A stretch of DNA of 64,000 nt from Siphonodentalium dalli (GCA_032622095.1 CP136068.1:151555151-151619150), one strand, 5' to 3'; shown: positions 9,991-22,235, counted from the stretch's first letter. Program-made: numbers and translations. Notes: generated by a model from the letters alone, not told the origin.

Positions 9991-11739
9991 ATGCTTAGAA
10001 TCGAATTTTTATTATGAGTCGATAATTTGACTAAAACGCTCTCAATTTCAGCATAATATCGACTCAAAATGAGGAATTTCTCAGCAGATTATCTACCTAA
10101 ATATGATGTTATTATAAGCAGATAATGTGCGGATTATTTTAGACCTGGCTGAAATACTCATTCATGACTAGTTCCCTTGGGAAATGTTCTGATATTAAGT
10201 TTAACAAAAGGCCAGTTGTTATCTACATGTATTATGTAAACATTTCCATGTTATTATATATCGATAGTATATATATCCTTACTCCCCTCCAGATACAAAA
10301 TATACCATTCCAATGTATGCATTCATAATTGAGTGGGGGCATCCATTAACAAATTGGGTTAATATGACGCAAGGTTCAGATCCTCAACAAATTAATGTTT
10401 GCAAATCGTTGTAACCATTTTTAACCAAAAGGAAATGTCATCACAGTATTGACATTCTAACATTCAATCAATCAATTAAGATTAAATATTGACAAACATT
10501 GTAACTGTACTTTAATAATATGTATACACGAATAAGTATAGGTAGCCGAGTGCAATATCTGTTTGGTAAATTTCATTAAATTGAGAGGTCAGAATCTGGT
10601 CAAAATCACAAAGCATGCACATATACGTACATGCAACATGACTAATATATCGATAATGTATCATGGTTCTCAATTGTCTTTAACTGAACAAAATATGATT
10701 TTGTTCTACCTGTACACATTTATGTAAGTGAGTTCAGTTGCCACTGTGAAACTCTAAAATGTGTCTTTATTTTTGACAAAATTATGTACAGCTGAGAATT
10801 ATATGAATTCCAATCACTCAGATTAGCGTGAATACGTGTATATTAATGCAAACAATGATAGAAAATTTCCGGCATTGAAACTATACTACCAACACACTGA
10901 TTTTCGGAAAACGGGATTCGAGCAGTTTTCCCTTTGTTGCTGCTGTTCGTGTACGCCTGTGCAGCATGGATATGTCGCTAATTATTACAGTGAGATTGTA
11001 GCATGCATGTTATTGTCAAATACTATAATAAATACTCTACATAATCGCCGATGATAGACCCGGCTCAGTTGCAGTTATAGTAAATGGTATCACCGTCGCA
11101 GCATTCGGAATACTGCAAACAATTTTGGTATTTACCTGTATGAACAACAAGTAACACGTAACTCCAGGTCTGAATATATTAAATTCTTGCAATAATTCTG
11201 AATCTACCTCAAAACAGGATCATTCAAAACACGTTGGAACTCACCACAATACGATGCTACCCACCGCGGAGTAAAAAGAAAATGCCAGTTTGAAATTCGG
11301 TTGTCACAAACATGACTACACCATACGATTCTGATTGGTTAACCTTCCGTTTTATTGTCGCAAGAACATTCAAAATCGATCAAGTCTCCAGGTAATTGCT
11401 GCTATAGATTTACACTAGTGCACCGACATCTTTAGAAGTATCACAATAATGCGATTGTCTCAAAACACAATAGGTGCATGACACAGCATATACCACATAA
11501 GTTAGTCCAGATGAACCGGAGTATGAATGGTTGTATTATATTTTCCAATACATCGGAAGGTGTTTGAAGTAAACTAGTGTTTTATACATTGTTTTATATC
11601 GGACTAGCTGAAACAGGCTCCTTTTTTAGCCTTTATTCGGCGTAGTAGGGGTCTTTGGCCCTTTGTGCGTTAGGGCATGCGGCCCCTGTCTCCGCTTCTC
11701 GCACTTGACATACACACCTTACTCGTTGATATGTAGATA

Positions 11740-11960
11740 CAACGTAATATGCGACTTCAATATATCCTCGTGCAAATAGTTTCATATTGGGCCTAAATAT
11801 TAATATTTGTTCACATTGGGCTTATTTGGTTCTGGAATAAGCCCATGTTGGACTTACACCAGCTATTCAGTTGGATAGCGCGGGCCACAGTGCAAACACA
11901 TAAATAAAGCGCGTTCATCTGGTGCTTAAATAGGCCCATGTTGATATTATTTGTTTTTTT
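11740..11960. repeat. Dispersed repeat family F, copy 2
   Basis: Carries CACATTGGGCTTATTTG, then GCGCGGGCCACAGTGCAAAC and AGCGCGTTCATCTGG, in the same order as at 61000-61200 and 62010-62240. Inverted GGGCTTATTT / AAATAGGCCC pieces suggest a fold-back organisation. Confidence 0.6.
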
Positions 11961-12438
11961 ATATCACAATTTGAAAAACGATACCGTTATAACCTCCGCC
12001 ATGATACCCCGAGTCACCGCACAAAAGTTTATTGAAATCGGACCAACAGCCTGTGTGTGTATACATGTATATATATAATTTAATTAACAACGAGTTCAAT
12101 CTAAAATAAAATAATTTAAAATATATATATTTGAAAATAGAATTAATTTAAAAAAAAATTGTTTTCCTTTTTTGTTTTGTTTTAATCAACATGTTTAAAC
12201 GGTCAAAGTATGCGCCAATGAAAGAAAGGGACCGCAACTGTATAAAAGCTCTGTCTTAGATCAAAACGTGTGCGAAGCGCACACAGGGCCGGAGAATAAA
12301 GAATCGCCAAATGGAGCTTGTTTTCAGCTAGTCATATTATAACACCATAGCGTTTTAAACTTACGAATCAGAAAGGAGGAGAAACGCTGTTAAATACTCA
12401 GACAGTACATGTACCATCACGCATACCTTTTATTTATA

Positions 12439-15390
12439 TCTATTTTTGCGAATGTCTGTCTGTGTTCTATATAAATTCATAGGGGACCACCTAGATGGCA
12501 CAAAGGGGGTCTAATAGGGGTAACGTCTTACGAGAAAGATAATGGCGAGGGTTAGAATTTTCTAAAGTGACGCCATTGTCAGGGGCAGAAAAAAACATTG
12601 TCGCCGATTGCCACCAAACTTATATATAATCATCCCCATAATATGAGGAATCTAATTTATATATGTCAAAAGTCGCTCCGTTCGCGTCAGGGATGCCCGG
12701 AAGAGGAGAGGGGCACCAAAATTGATCAAAAATAATTTTAGCGCCGAATTCCACCAAATTGATGCACATTCCTCTGAGATCTTCTCCATGATACAAGGAA
12801 CATTATTGTGTGATTTAAAGAAGCCAAATTGGTGTCGTTGGGATGAGAGATTGTGGGGGGCGGTGGATGTTTACTAACTCTGACAAGAATTGGTTTAGTT
12901 TAATCGCCGATTGCCACGAATCTTATACAAATTCATCCCCATGGTATGAGGTGTCTAATGGTGTGGCTTAAAGCTGTCAAAAGTGGCGTCATTCGAGTCG
13001 GGTGCACTGAAAGGGAGAGGGGCACAAACATTGATACACAACATTTTAGCGCCAATTTCCACCAATTAAATTGATACACATTCTTATGCATGATATGAGG
13101 AATCTAATCGTGTAATTTTAAAGACGTCATACTGGTGCTGCTTTGGTGAGAGATGTGGATGGGTGAGGTGGGCAATAAATTTGATAAAAAATTGTTTAGT
13201 CGCGGATTAGCACCAAACTTACAAATAATAATCTCCATGATATCAGGAGTCTAATTGTGTGGTTTAAAGATGTCAAAAGTGGGGGCATTCGAGTCAGGCG
13301 TGCCTAGACGGTGAGAGGGACACAAACATTGACAAACAATATGTTTAGCGCCGATTTCCACCTGATTGATACATATTCTTCTCCGTGGTACGAATAATCT
13401 AATTATGTGGTTTGAATGCGCCAAATTTGTGCCTTTTGGGTGAGAGATATGCAATGGTGGCCCTAACTTTGATACGAATTTCTATACTCGCCAATTTTCA
13501 TAAATTTTATATATATTCATCTCTATAATGAGTCTAAGTGTGTGGTTTAATGATGTCAAAAGTGGCGCCGCTTGAGTCCGAAATAGGGACGGGAGGGTCA
13601 CCAAAAAGTTATAAAAATATGTTTATTGCCAATTACCATCAAACTCATACACGTTCTTCTCAAATGATACAATGAATCAAATGTTTGCGAATATCTGTAT
13701 GTGTTCTATATAAAACTTTAAGGGTACAATCGAGATGGCACCAAGGCGGTCTAACAGGGGTAACATTTTACGAGTAAGATAATGGTGCGGGTTAAAATTT
13801 TCTAAAGTGACGTTGTTGGTGTCAGGGGAGGGGCTATTTTTAGCACATATTTCGACCAAATTGATATATTATTCTTCTCCGCGATACGAGGAATATAAAG
13901 TGATTTAAAGACGCGAAATTGGTGCCGTTTGGGTGAGAGATTGGGGGGGGGGGGGGGGGTAATAACTATGATAAGAATTTGTTTAGTTGCCGATTACCAC
14001 CAAACTTATGTATAATCATCTCCATTATATAACGCATGCATGAGTCTAATAGACGTGGTTTGAATATGACAAAAGTGGCGCGGTTCAAGTCATGTATGAG
14101 GGGAGTTGCACCAAAGTTGATACAAATATATTTAGCACTGATTCTACCAAATTCATGCACGTTCTTCTCTAATGATTTGATGAATTAAATCACATTTGGG
14201 GTCGAGAGGAGATTCACTAGCATTTATAAGATTGTTCAATTCGCCGATATCCAACAAAGTTATATATAGTCATCTCCAAGGCCATCTCCATGTCGTTCTA
14301 AGGAGTTTTTGGCATTCCAATTTCACAATCTCGACAAATGGTGACCGAATTAAGTCACTTGAACAATTATATCTTCTCAACTGTCATATTTATATGGGGA
14401 TGGATATCAGGGCATTCCTATAATGATCTAGCAACACAGATACATAGAAGAAAGTGTTAAAAGTATATTTATATCAATCTATTTAAGAGATACATATATT
14501 CATTCAAACTGAGGGACCTTGACTCGTCAGAGGATTGCATATTAGAATGGCTCATGTATATATTATAACACGATTGGGTCTGTCCCATTCAATATAGTTT
14601 TCCACAAAAAAGTTACAATTTCCAAGAGATATGGAAATGTAGAGCAGGACTGTTCAAAAATAGTGGTCATAGTGTGCAGACAAATATGGTTACATCTGAG
14701 ATAAAGGAAAACGCAGTCCGTAGCACATGACTGTTCAGGATCCTCCAATATTGACATCTGACAATGGTATATCTGCCCGATACAGAGGATTTCTTTCATT
14801 TTTTAGAACAGACTCATCGCCTAACACAAACAACTCAAAATATCGCTGTGTCGCGCACATGTAGCTGCTATACATAACATCAATTCTTTTAAACCGAAAA
14901 TGATTAGCCAGTATATAGCACCTCATTCCAGTTAGAACTTTGGGCACCTGGACATATCTTTACAACATCTGTATCTTCATGGAGATATGATAAACTAGAT
15001 TGATTGATTGATTGATTGATACATCTCTATGTGAAACACAATTATCGTCTTTATTTTTTCGAACTAATGTGTTTATGGTGTTCATGTTTCATTCTATAAC
15101 GTATGAAGTATACGCAGTTGTAAATAAATAAATACTTCTTTATTGGTAGGACTAATCCCTCCCACAATAAAAAAGTATTTATTTAAACGCGATAAACAAA
15201 ATGATAATCGCTCCGACCTGAGAAGGTGAGCCACTACTTATAAGAATCATGTTTTGTGATGTCATTTGGATATACAATATATGAAAATACGTGTAACACT
15301 TTGAGACCAAGAGTATTCTATATTCCCACCAAATATCCACAGAGGGTTTCACATCACTTTAACCTGGGAAACGCCGGGTAACCCTGCTAG
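12439..15390 (+). mobile_element. Non-autonomous Helitron (copy H1)
   Basis: The left end begins with TC after an A (TCTATTTTTGCGAATG). The right end is CTAG followed by T. Eleven bases before the end is a stem-loop, ACCTGG/CCGGGT, with a six-base loop. TC start, 3' hairpin plus CTRR, A|T insertion and no target duplication are Helitron hallmarks. The opposite-strand copy at 50367-53189 has the same ends and an exact empty site. The interior has no Rep/helicase coding. It is mostly repeats of a roughly 300-base unit built from CCACCAAA-containing half-units (around 12605, 12906, 13202, 13625, 13990). A G-run is at 13949 and a (TTGA)n run at about 15001. Confidence 0.82.
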
Positions 15391-15606
15391 TTAATCAATA
15401 AAGCAACAGGTAGTCGAAAACATGTTTATGGACCTTCAGCTTTCTTGTTTTTGGTGGAGACCATTTCTTTGTTGGTGCAACCAAAGCGCCAACATAAGAT
15501 TCTGGTATATCCCATAGACCTGAAAAAACACATTAAGTATAGTCTTCAGCGATAAGAATATCCACTTCCAAAACTGAAGCAGAAATAATGGGTGTGGGGT
15601 GGTCGC

Positions 15607-15783
15607 GCAAGAAGAATCGAGCGATTCCGACGGCCATTTACCGGAAAAGATAATGTATACTGTAATTACCCCGTGACCTGGCGCTAGACAAACTAGATCC
15701 TTTCTCAATATTTACGTGCGAAGTTCATCGCTTTATACCATCACATTTCTTTAGGACAAACGAAACCATTATATCAGTTAGGT
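15607..15783 (+). repeat. Direct repeat, left copy
   Basis: Roughly 177 bases beginning GCAAGAAG and including CGATTCCGACGGCC and GTAATTACCCCGTGACCTG. The sequence recurs in the same orientation at 17006-17182, about 1.4 kb away, with many point differences. The pair brackets the 161-base tandem array. They could be LTR-like termini or products of an old segmental duplication; I did not find convincing TG/CA ends. Confidence 0.7.
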
Positions 15784-15829
15784 GTCCCCCGAAAACAAAA
15801 GTTGGGGGACCATTAAATTAGCCGGCTCC

Positions 15830-16714
15830 AGGTCTGTTCGTCCGTGCAGAACGTTTCCGGTTGAGATCTTTAGTTTGGGATATCGGATCGAAACCAAATT
15901 TGGTACACGAGTCTATCAGCTCAAAGCACAGTTCAAATTCGAATATGGGTTCGATACGTTCATTATTTCCGGAGTTATGGCCCTTTTCGACTTTCCGTGC
16001 AGAAAGTTTCCGGATGAGAACTTTAATTTGGGCTATCGGGTCGAAATCAAATTTGGTATGTGAGTTTATCTGCTCAAAGTAGAGTTCAAGTTTGAATATG
16101 GTTTCGGTCCGCCCATTTTTGTCGGAGTAATGGCCCTCTTCGACTTAGAATCTGTCCGTCCGAGGTGGCGTGCAGAAAGTTTCCGGATGAGAACTTTATT
16201 GTGGGCTATCGAATCGAGCCAAATTTGGTATGTGAGTTTATCAGCTCAAAGCACAGGGAACGTTCGCCCATGTTGCCGGTTTGCCAGAGTTATGGCCCTT
16301 TTCGACTTAGAATCTGTCCGTGCAGACAGTTTCCGGATGAGAACTTTATTTTTGGGCTATCAGATCCAAACCAAATTTGATACACGAGTTCATCATATCA
16401 GTGCACAGGTCACATTCGAATATGGGTTCGGTCAGTCCATTTTTGCCAGAGTTATGGCCCTTTTCGACTTAGAATATGTCCGTGCAGAAAGTTTCCGGAT
16501 GAGAACTTTATTTTGGGCTATAGGGTCGAAAACAAATTTGATATGTGAGTTTATTAGCTCAAAACACAGGTCAAGTTCGAATATGGGTTCGGTTCGCACA
16601 TTTTTGCCGGAGTAATGGCTCCTTTTCGACTTAGAATCTGTCCGTCCGTGCATCCGTTTGGAAAGATTCCGGGTGATAACTTTATTTTGGGTTATCGGAT
16701 CGAAACCAAATCTA
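15830..16714 (+). repeat. 161-base tandem array, about 5.5 units
   Basis: The phrase ATGGCCCTTTTCGAC recurs at 15976, 16130, 16292, 16453 and, with one insertion, 16614: spacings of 154, 162, 161 and 161 bases. Each unit also holds GTTTCCGGATGAGAACTTTA and a CAAATTTGGTATGTGAG-type block. Open frames run through several units because stops are rare in one phase, but the product is repetitive and has no recognised domain, so I do not annotate a gene. Similar GTTTCCGG/ATGGCCC repeats are, to my recollection, common in molluscan genomes. Confidence 0.9.
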
Positions 16715-17005
16715 ACGAGATACATCGTTACAGGATCTATGTCATTCGCGCTATAAAACTAATATGTTGATCATTATGGTAAGCGACCGGGGCACTCGTA
16801 TGAAAGGCCACCAGAAAACATGACACAAAGCCCCTCGCGAAATAAGATAACATATATGACATTACTGTCATTTCCAAATAACACCTGAGGCAAATTCACT
16901 ATTGGAACGCTGCCATAAAATTAGTCTAAGGAACAAACGACCATGCATGCAGTACAAGCAGACTTAAAGTGATACTACATGTACTAGGAATAATACAAAT
17001 GCAGT

Positions 17006-17182
17006 GCAAGAAGTATCGACCGATTCCGACGGCCGCTGATCGGAACAGAGAATGAATACTGTAATTACCCCGTAACCTGACGCTAGACAAATATTTCCTC
17101 TTTAAATATCGACGTGCTTAGTGCATCGCTTTATCGTGACATTGCGTTAGGACAAACGATGCAGTTATCTCGGCTAGTGGAC
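17006..17182 (+). repeat. Direct repeat, right copy
   Basis: Partner of 15607-15783. It shares the GCAAGAAG start, CGATTCCGACGGCC, TGTAATTACCCCGTAACCTG and GACAAACGAT blocks in the same order and spacing. Confidence 0.7.
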
Positions 17183-17281
17183 AATAATAATTGATGAACC
17201 GTCGGAAATAGAAGCTGGTGAATGAACTGCATGGAATTTACCAAGTAATTGATTTCCACCTCACTCAGCTTGCAACTGACC

Positions 17282-17626
17282 TTAACCCTTTACCCAACAA
17301 ACCGGCCAAAACCGGCCAAATAAAGCTTCAACAGCCTAAAATATCTTGGGTCTGTCTCAATAAAACCATACAAATATGGATATCATTGGAACCGGCTCAT
17401 TGACCACATTGTGATGGTTATAGTTATGCCCTGTGCCAATGCATTCTCTTATATATGCGAGTCGACCATAGGTCGCCTCGCATATATAAGAGAATGCATT
17501 GGCCTAAAAAAAAAATTTAATGTGTTAGCAAATGCATTATCTTATATATGCGAGGCGACCTATGGTCGACTCGCATATATAAGAGAATGCATTGGCACAG
17601 GGCCGTTCTGTTGGGTAAAGGGTTAA
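17282..17626 (-). mobile_element. Family A hairpin MITE (copy A2)
   Basis: Bounded by TTAA, with ends TTAACCCTTTACCCAACA and TGTTGGGTAAAGGGTTAA. It is inverted relative to A1, since the long ATATCTTGGGTCTGTCTC-side arm is on the left. Two facing palindromes are present at about 17434-17503 and 17526-17597, with a spacer of only about 20 bases, a shortened core compared with other copies. Confidence 0.88.
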
Positions 17627-17988
17627 GGGCATCAAATATAGTTATCGTCATCACTAGCTTACGTGTTGAATCTCGTTCCAAGACAACCTATCCGGATAAG
17701 TGAGTCGGTGACAGCAATTACGGTGGCGGTTCTGTTACATTTTACACTGTTATATAGGAGAGAATAAAATAGACACTGTGCCCTGATTGGTCAATACAAT
17801 TGTTTTTATTATCGAAGAGTAAAAACAATTAAATTCAGTGTTTGCATTGCACCTTTTTGATTTACAAAGACGGATATGCCAGCTGAAATAATTGTTACAC
17901 CACCTTAGCTGTATGTGGCCCAACCCTATTTTTTATAGTCGTTGTCTGGCCAGGATCGGCCAAAGAGAAATGATTTATGTGGATCTCA

Positions 17989-18803
17989 TTAGAAGCCATA
18001 AAAGTTTCTCATTCCGACTTCTTTTAATAGGAAATCACGAACATGGTTTGTGAACCCGCCGTATTGCTTGAGGCATGTGTGTGGTGTGACTAGGTTAGTT
18101 CTGTGTTTTGTGACGCATATTGATCCCTTACACGAGGGAAAGTTGCACTGCTTGTAGTATCTGTCATGTATTCCTTTCTTTTTCCCACACGCCACATCCC
18201 CTGTGTTTTGGGTGTATTCTGGATGCTGCAATGTATATTGGTCGTCAATGAGGTCATCCGTGAGGTACCGGTATAAACTACAGTGTGCATACTTCTAACA
18301 GTGTGTTTTTTTTAATCCAGTGGAATCAAATTCACAGCGACAGCGATGACACGTTTCCAAAATTTCGCGTTGATAACTGTGAGACTTGTGTTGTCCCTAC
18401 CCCAAGGACAAATTAGTTTGTGGTAATCGTCCCGGATGCGGTTATTCACTTCTGGGTAGATAAATTTTATATTTACCTTCAGCGTTTGCTATCGCTAGTA
18501 TGTGGAAAACTCCACACTATGCATTCTTGTCAGATGTTTCTCGAACAAGTTGCTCGGATAAACAGTCTGCATTGTTTAATGTATTTACATATGTTCTATA
18601 TTGCTCGACATTTCCCACAAACTCGACGATAACCCTGCACCGCAACTCTTTTGCAACCGTTCACCCCCGATGAGGGCAGTCGAAACTGCACTGAATAGAC
18701 AGGAACCGTCGCCCAAAGTTCTAACTGGAATGAGGTGTTGACAATCCTTAGGCATCAGCTGCGCCGTCCACATGCCTGCGGGACAGTGTATTGATGTCGA
18801 CAC
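17989..18803 (-). pseudogene. Decayed OTU-domain (vertnin-like) coding relic
   Basis: On the minus strand from 18803, a frame encodes HLIPVRTLGDGSCLFSAVS. This matches the D-G-x-C-L-F catalytic-Cys motif of OTU cysteine proteases, specifically the PVRTLGDGNCLF style of vertnin-like and transposon-linked OTU proteins. The frame breaks near 18650 and resumes in other phases with stops (for example at about 18510 and 18450), through a VIVEFVGNVEQYRTYV-like segment. A Cys/His-rich tail ends near 17990 (CHRCRCEF, then CNFPSCKG). The combination of frameshift and several stops indicates a dead copy. OTU enzymes cleave ubiquitin chains, but here the ORF is more likely mobile-element cargo. Confidence 0.65.
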
Positions 18804-18839
18804 AGTTTGTTGGTATCGTATGTCTTGTCAGATTCATGG

Positions 18840-18960
18840 TCACATCGAACTTCTCACAAACGTCGCACCCGTAAGGGCGTTCACCAGTGTGGATTGTCAG
18901 CTTGCCGGACTGACTGAACAATCTTACACACTCGTATGATTGATCACTTATGTGTGTTCC
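18840..18960 (-). pseudogene. C2H2 zinc finger fragment
   Basis: On the minus strand, immediately upstream of the OTU relic, one frame reads [20 protein letters not shown] and then [13 protein letters not shown]. It contains the HTGERPY linker that joins consecutive C2H2 fingers and one C-x2-C ... H finger, with a degenerate preceding finger. It is probably part of the same former ORF as the OTU motif, giving a finger-plus-OTU arrangement. Confidence 0.6.
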
Positions 18961-19035
18961 TTTTGCTTACGCAGGGAATCGGACTCACCAGATACCTCCT
19001 GGTACACGTAATTTTGTCATTACAAAAGTAGAGAC

Positions 19036-19293
19036 ATGTTTTTTTATTACAAAACCTGGCGATTTTTATTACAAAAGCGGAGACCTCACTTTATTACAAA
19101 AGCTGGCGATTTTATTACAAAAGTGGTGAGGTACTTCAAACGCTGGCGATTTTTACTTCAAAAGTGGAGACCTACTTCAAAAGTGGTCAGTTACTTCAAA
19201 AGCTGGCGCAACACTGTGTCGTTATTATCTTACATATATATATCTCTATAATATGTTCGATACACCTATTGCTACGCCAGCTTTTGAAGTAAA
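19036..19293. repeat. Short interspersed ACTTCAAAAG/ATTACAAAAG repeats with inverted partner
   Basis: Nine or so copies of TTACAAAAG or ACTTCAAAAG alternate with GCTGGCG, GTGGAGACC or GTGGTGAGG words between 19036 and 19210. At 19275-19292 the complement CGCCAGCTTTTGAAGTAA forms an inverted repeat with 19190-19208, around a 66-base spacer. Confidence 0.75.
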
Positions 19294-19919
19294 ATAGAAT
19301 CCTTAAGTGCTTCAATGAAATGTTTTATACATGATTGAACTGTTTATTGCCATTGGATAGTACCCGGATATTCCAGAGAATTCAGTCATCCTGGTGTCAA
19401 CTACTGCTAATAAACCAAGAATGTGAACAAACTGGCGCAGAAATGCATTTGATAGAGATACATATACATGTATGTGAAAATTAAGTGATGGAGATATTCA
19501 GACAGTTCAAAGACAGTTGCAGGTAGTGTTTAAAGGATATTCGGGTATTTCCATTAAAACTGATACTTTGCTAGTTCACTAGCTGACCAACCGGACATGG
19601 ATATTTCTTGACAAATACTAATATGGAGTATTCAAGTAAATGAATAGAGGAATGTGGTGACTGAACATTGTGTCATTGATTCATCAGTTTTATTAAATGG
19701 TATTATAGCTTATATCATATTTGCATTTTACAAAAGGTCATTTGACCTCATCCCAAAAAAATTGCATATGCATTCCACACACTGATACATGTATGTACAT
19801 GTACATATCTGTTTCGAGTTGAATGTACAAAATTACAGTTATATTTGAGATTATTAGGAAAAATTTCAGTTTGCACCCAACAAGGCAATTCTTGGGTTCA
19901 GTTAGTTATAATTGAACAT

Positions 19920-20178
19920 TAGGTACTCATCTCAAGAATTTCACGGTCTGGCTGCAAACCTATAAACGGGCAAACCGTGAAAATTCACTGTTTAGCTGCA
20001 AACTGGTTAACGGAATGGCCGCTTAAATTCACGGTTCCTTTGTAAAGTAAAAACGGTTAGACGGTTTTGCTGAAATTCTGTTAACGGACAGCCCGTAAAA
20101 ATTCACGGTCCAACCGGTCCACATTATGCCGACTAATTTGCCGTGAATTTCACGGTACCGTTTTAACAGTGTAGTCAC
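19920..20178. mobile_element. Possible fold-back MITE relic with ACGGT repeats
   Basis: Words AATTCACGGT, GCTGCAAAC and GTTAACGG recur about every 60 bases. The right end reads GTGAATTTCACGGTACCGT then TTTAACAGTGTAG, resembling the CACTGTTAAAA end of some DNA transposons. I could not define a left end. Confidence 0.35.
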
Positions 20179-21423
20179 AGAAGAATATTCACAATAAACA
20201 GTGTAGATCCCAACACTGACAACAGCTACAATCGGTAAACACACGAATAGAGCCCAACTCACGTTTCCGATGGAATATATCAATTGTTATGGCCGTCTGT
20301 CGGTTTTCGTAGATGGACATTGGGTCAGGTTAACATACTAACAGAAATCAGGCAGTCTTAACATTATTCCAACACTATTAATCTGCTAGATCGTGTTTAT
20401 TGATAATCTCACTGCGCATGATTATCCATGCATTGCCGTCTTCAATAATCCTAATTGTCGTCGTCAAATTTTTCATCGCTTTTTCGACGCATCTGCATCT
20501 CGACTGCACGTTGAAATATTCCGAACAAACGGTTAGTTGGATTGTTTATTAAATACTTAGCGTAATGAACCAATAACAGCTAAACCACACGCACACGGGG
20601 TATATGTGTGGCATTTTTAAAATATTATGAAAATAAGTTCATATATGCGTATTCCTATCAAATAAGATTCATTTAGGCCTTATTTCGTGGTGTGATTATG
20701 ATTAACTACACTCTGGACACAGGGTTCATCAAAGGAGTAGGCCCTTGGTGGCAATTTCGTGTATAAATTAGGTAAATCATACAACCGGCCATGTGAGAAA
20801 TCCGAGATTCACAATGCAAACAGACCATGAGATCACAGACTTAAAACCTAAAAACACCAATTTTTTAAAGCCAATAATTTTGTACAAATTATAATATAAT
20901 ATATTCCCCAACATCAAACTGTAAGTATTTAAAACCGAAGATAGCTGCATGGTCGAGAGGGGAGTATTTTTCTTAAATTAACCTTGTAGTTTTGAAGCTG
21001 TGGGAGCAATCCGATTGAGATACTATATGGAGAAGTTTGTCGATTTAATCATGTTCATTTCATTTATAAAATATCACCATGTCGATTTCAATGTCATCAT
21101 GTGGCTTTCCCCATTGACCGAATTCGCGATAACCTGCAAATATAACAAATATAAGGGTGTGTATGTACATGGACCATTGTCTCATTTAACGCCTGTATTC
21201 TGTTGGTTTAAACATCTTTATTGTCATATTCTGAATATATACAACAATTACACAAGAAATATTACACAACAGACTGTTACATCAATGTTATCTATATAAT
21301 TTAGTATTTGTGCGAGTTATACAAATCATTAAATGTCACAAAGTTATAAAGGATTAACTGCAGGGGTGACGGCCACTTAGCCTGGAAGTCGTTCATGCAT
21401 ATCGAGGCTAAATTAAGGAGCAG
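20179..21423. other. Intergenic, no gene recognised
   Basis: No exon or recognisable element. A frame at 21000-21299 has no domain and is treated as chance. Confidence 0.5.
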
Positions 21424-22235
21424 GACCCACCCAGAGTATTTTGGGAACCAAAAGGTTGCTATTTCTTATGAAAATATCTGTAGACGATTACTGTAATCGG
21501 TGTAATTTACCTGAGAACATTGCCCACATATTCTATGAATGCTCTGCCGTAAAACTATTCATAAATGACACACAAAAATGGCTGGATGAACACAAGCTGG
21601 ACATCTCTATCACTCGAATCAATATAATTTGCCGCCTTCCCCGCCAGCAAAATTTCAGTGTAAAAACTTAAATATTACATTTACAAAACCAAATTTGACC
21701 CGATACCTTATCCCTGAAATCATTTCTACGTGAACTTGATGAGAGATACCGCTCAGAGAAATATGTAGCACTAAAGAGAGATACCCTTAACGACTTCGAA
21801 TTTGAATGGTGTGAGATATACCTTGCCCTGTCAAGTACTTTGAAGACAAATAACTATTTGTGATTATGTTCGTTTTTTCACTTGTTAATGATTGGTCGAA
21901 TTAATGCTATATAAATTCCGGGCACGGAAACAGGCATTTTTTGTCATATCGGAGACTATAAATTACATGTATACTTAAAAGCATACAAAACTATTTCTGG
22001 TGGCACTCCAGTCATAAACATAGTCTGTGTAATCAAAAACACGCATGAGGTGTCTTCGATTTTGAACGTGTGTAAGGCGTGTGTGTTGCGAGCGAAAGTC
22101 CCCCCTCCCGAAAATACCAGGACATTATTTTTTGTTATTGTCATTATGCTATATTTTAAATATATGAATATGTCCATGTATATATTGTCAATAAAGTATT
22201 ATAAAAAAAAGGGGAAAAAAAAGACCCACCCAGAG
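21424..22235 (+). mobile_element. 5'-truncated LINE with 13-base target duplication
   Basis: A 786-base body (21437-22222) ends in AATAAA (22190), ATTATAAAAAAAAGGGGAAAAAAAA. It is flanked by identical 13-base sites, GACCCACCCAGAG, at 21424-21436 and 22223-22235. The poly(A)-like tail, 5' truncation and variable-length duplication are the signature of target-primed reverse transcription. The first 430 bases encode the C-terminal zinc-binding tail of a non-LTR reverse transcriptase. Confidence 0.9.
21441..21860 (+). pseudogene. LINE reverse transcriptase C-terminus
   Basis: The first frame includes DDYCNRCNLPENIAHIFYEC, the C-x2-C ... H-x3-5-C zinc-finger-like tail found at the end of the RT in CR1/L2/Jockey-type LINEs. 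After a frameshift near 21670, a second frame carries SLKSFLRELDERYRSEKYVA and FEFEWCEIYL, the conserved end of the ORF. The RT palm and endonuclease are absent because the copy is truncated. Confidence 0.75.

Larger units (their letters stand above)
8573..12438. other. Intergenic, no gene recognised
   Basis: Upstream of paralogue 2. I see no exon or RNA gene. It contains two members of a dispersed repeat (about 9880-9990 and 11740-11960, separate entry) and a short perfect palindrome at about 12267, GTGTGCGAAGCGCACAC. AT-rich simple sequence lies around 12060-12180. Confidence 0.5.

Noticed and set aside
15782-16615. Overlapping ORFs in the 161-base array
   Set aside because: Repetitive translation with no domain; open only because the unit lacks stops in some frames.
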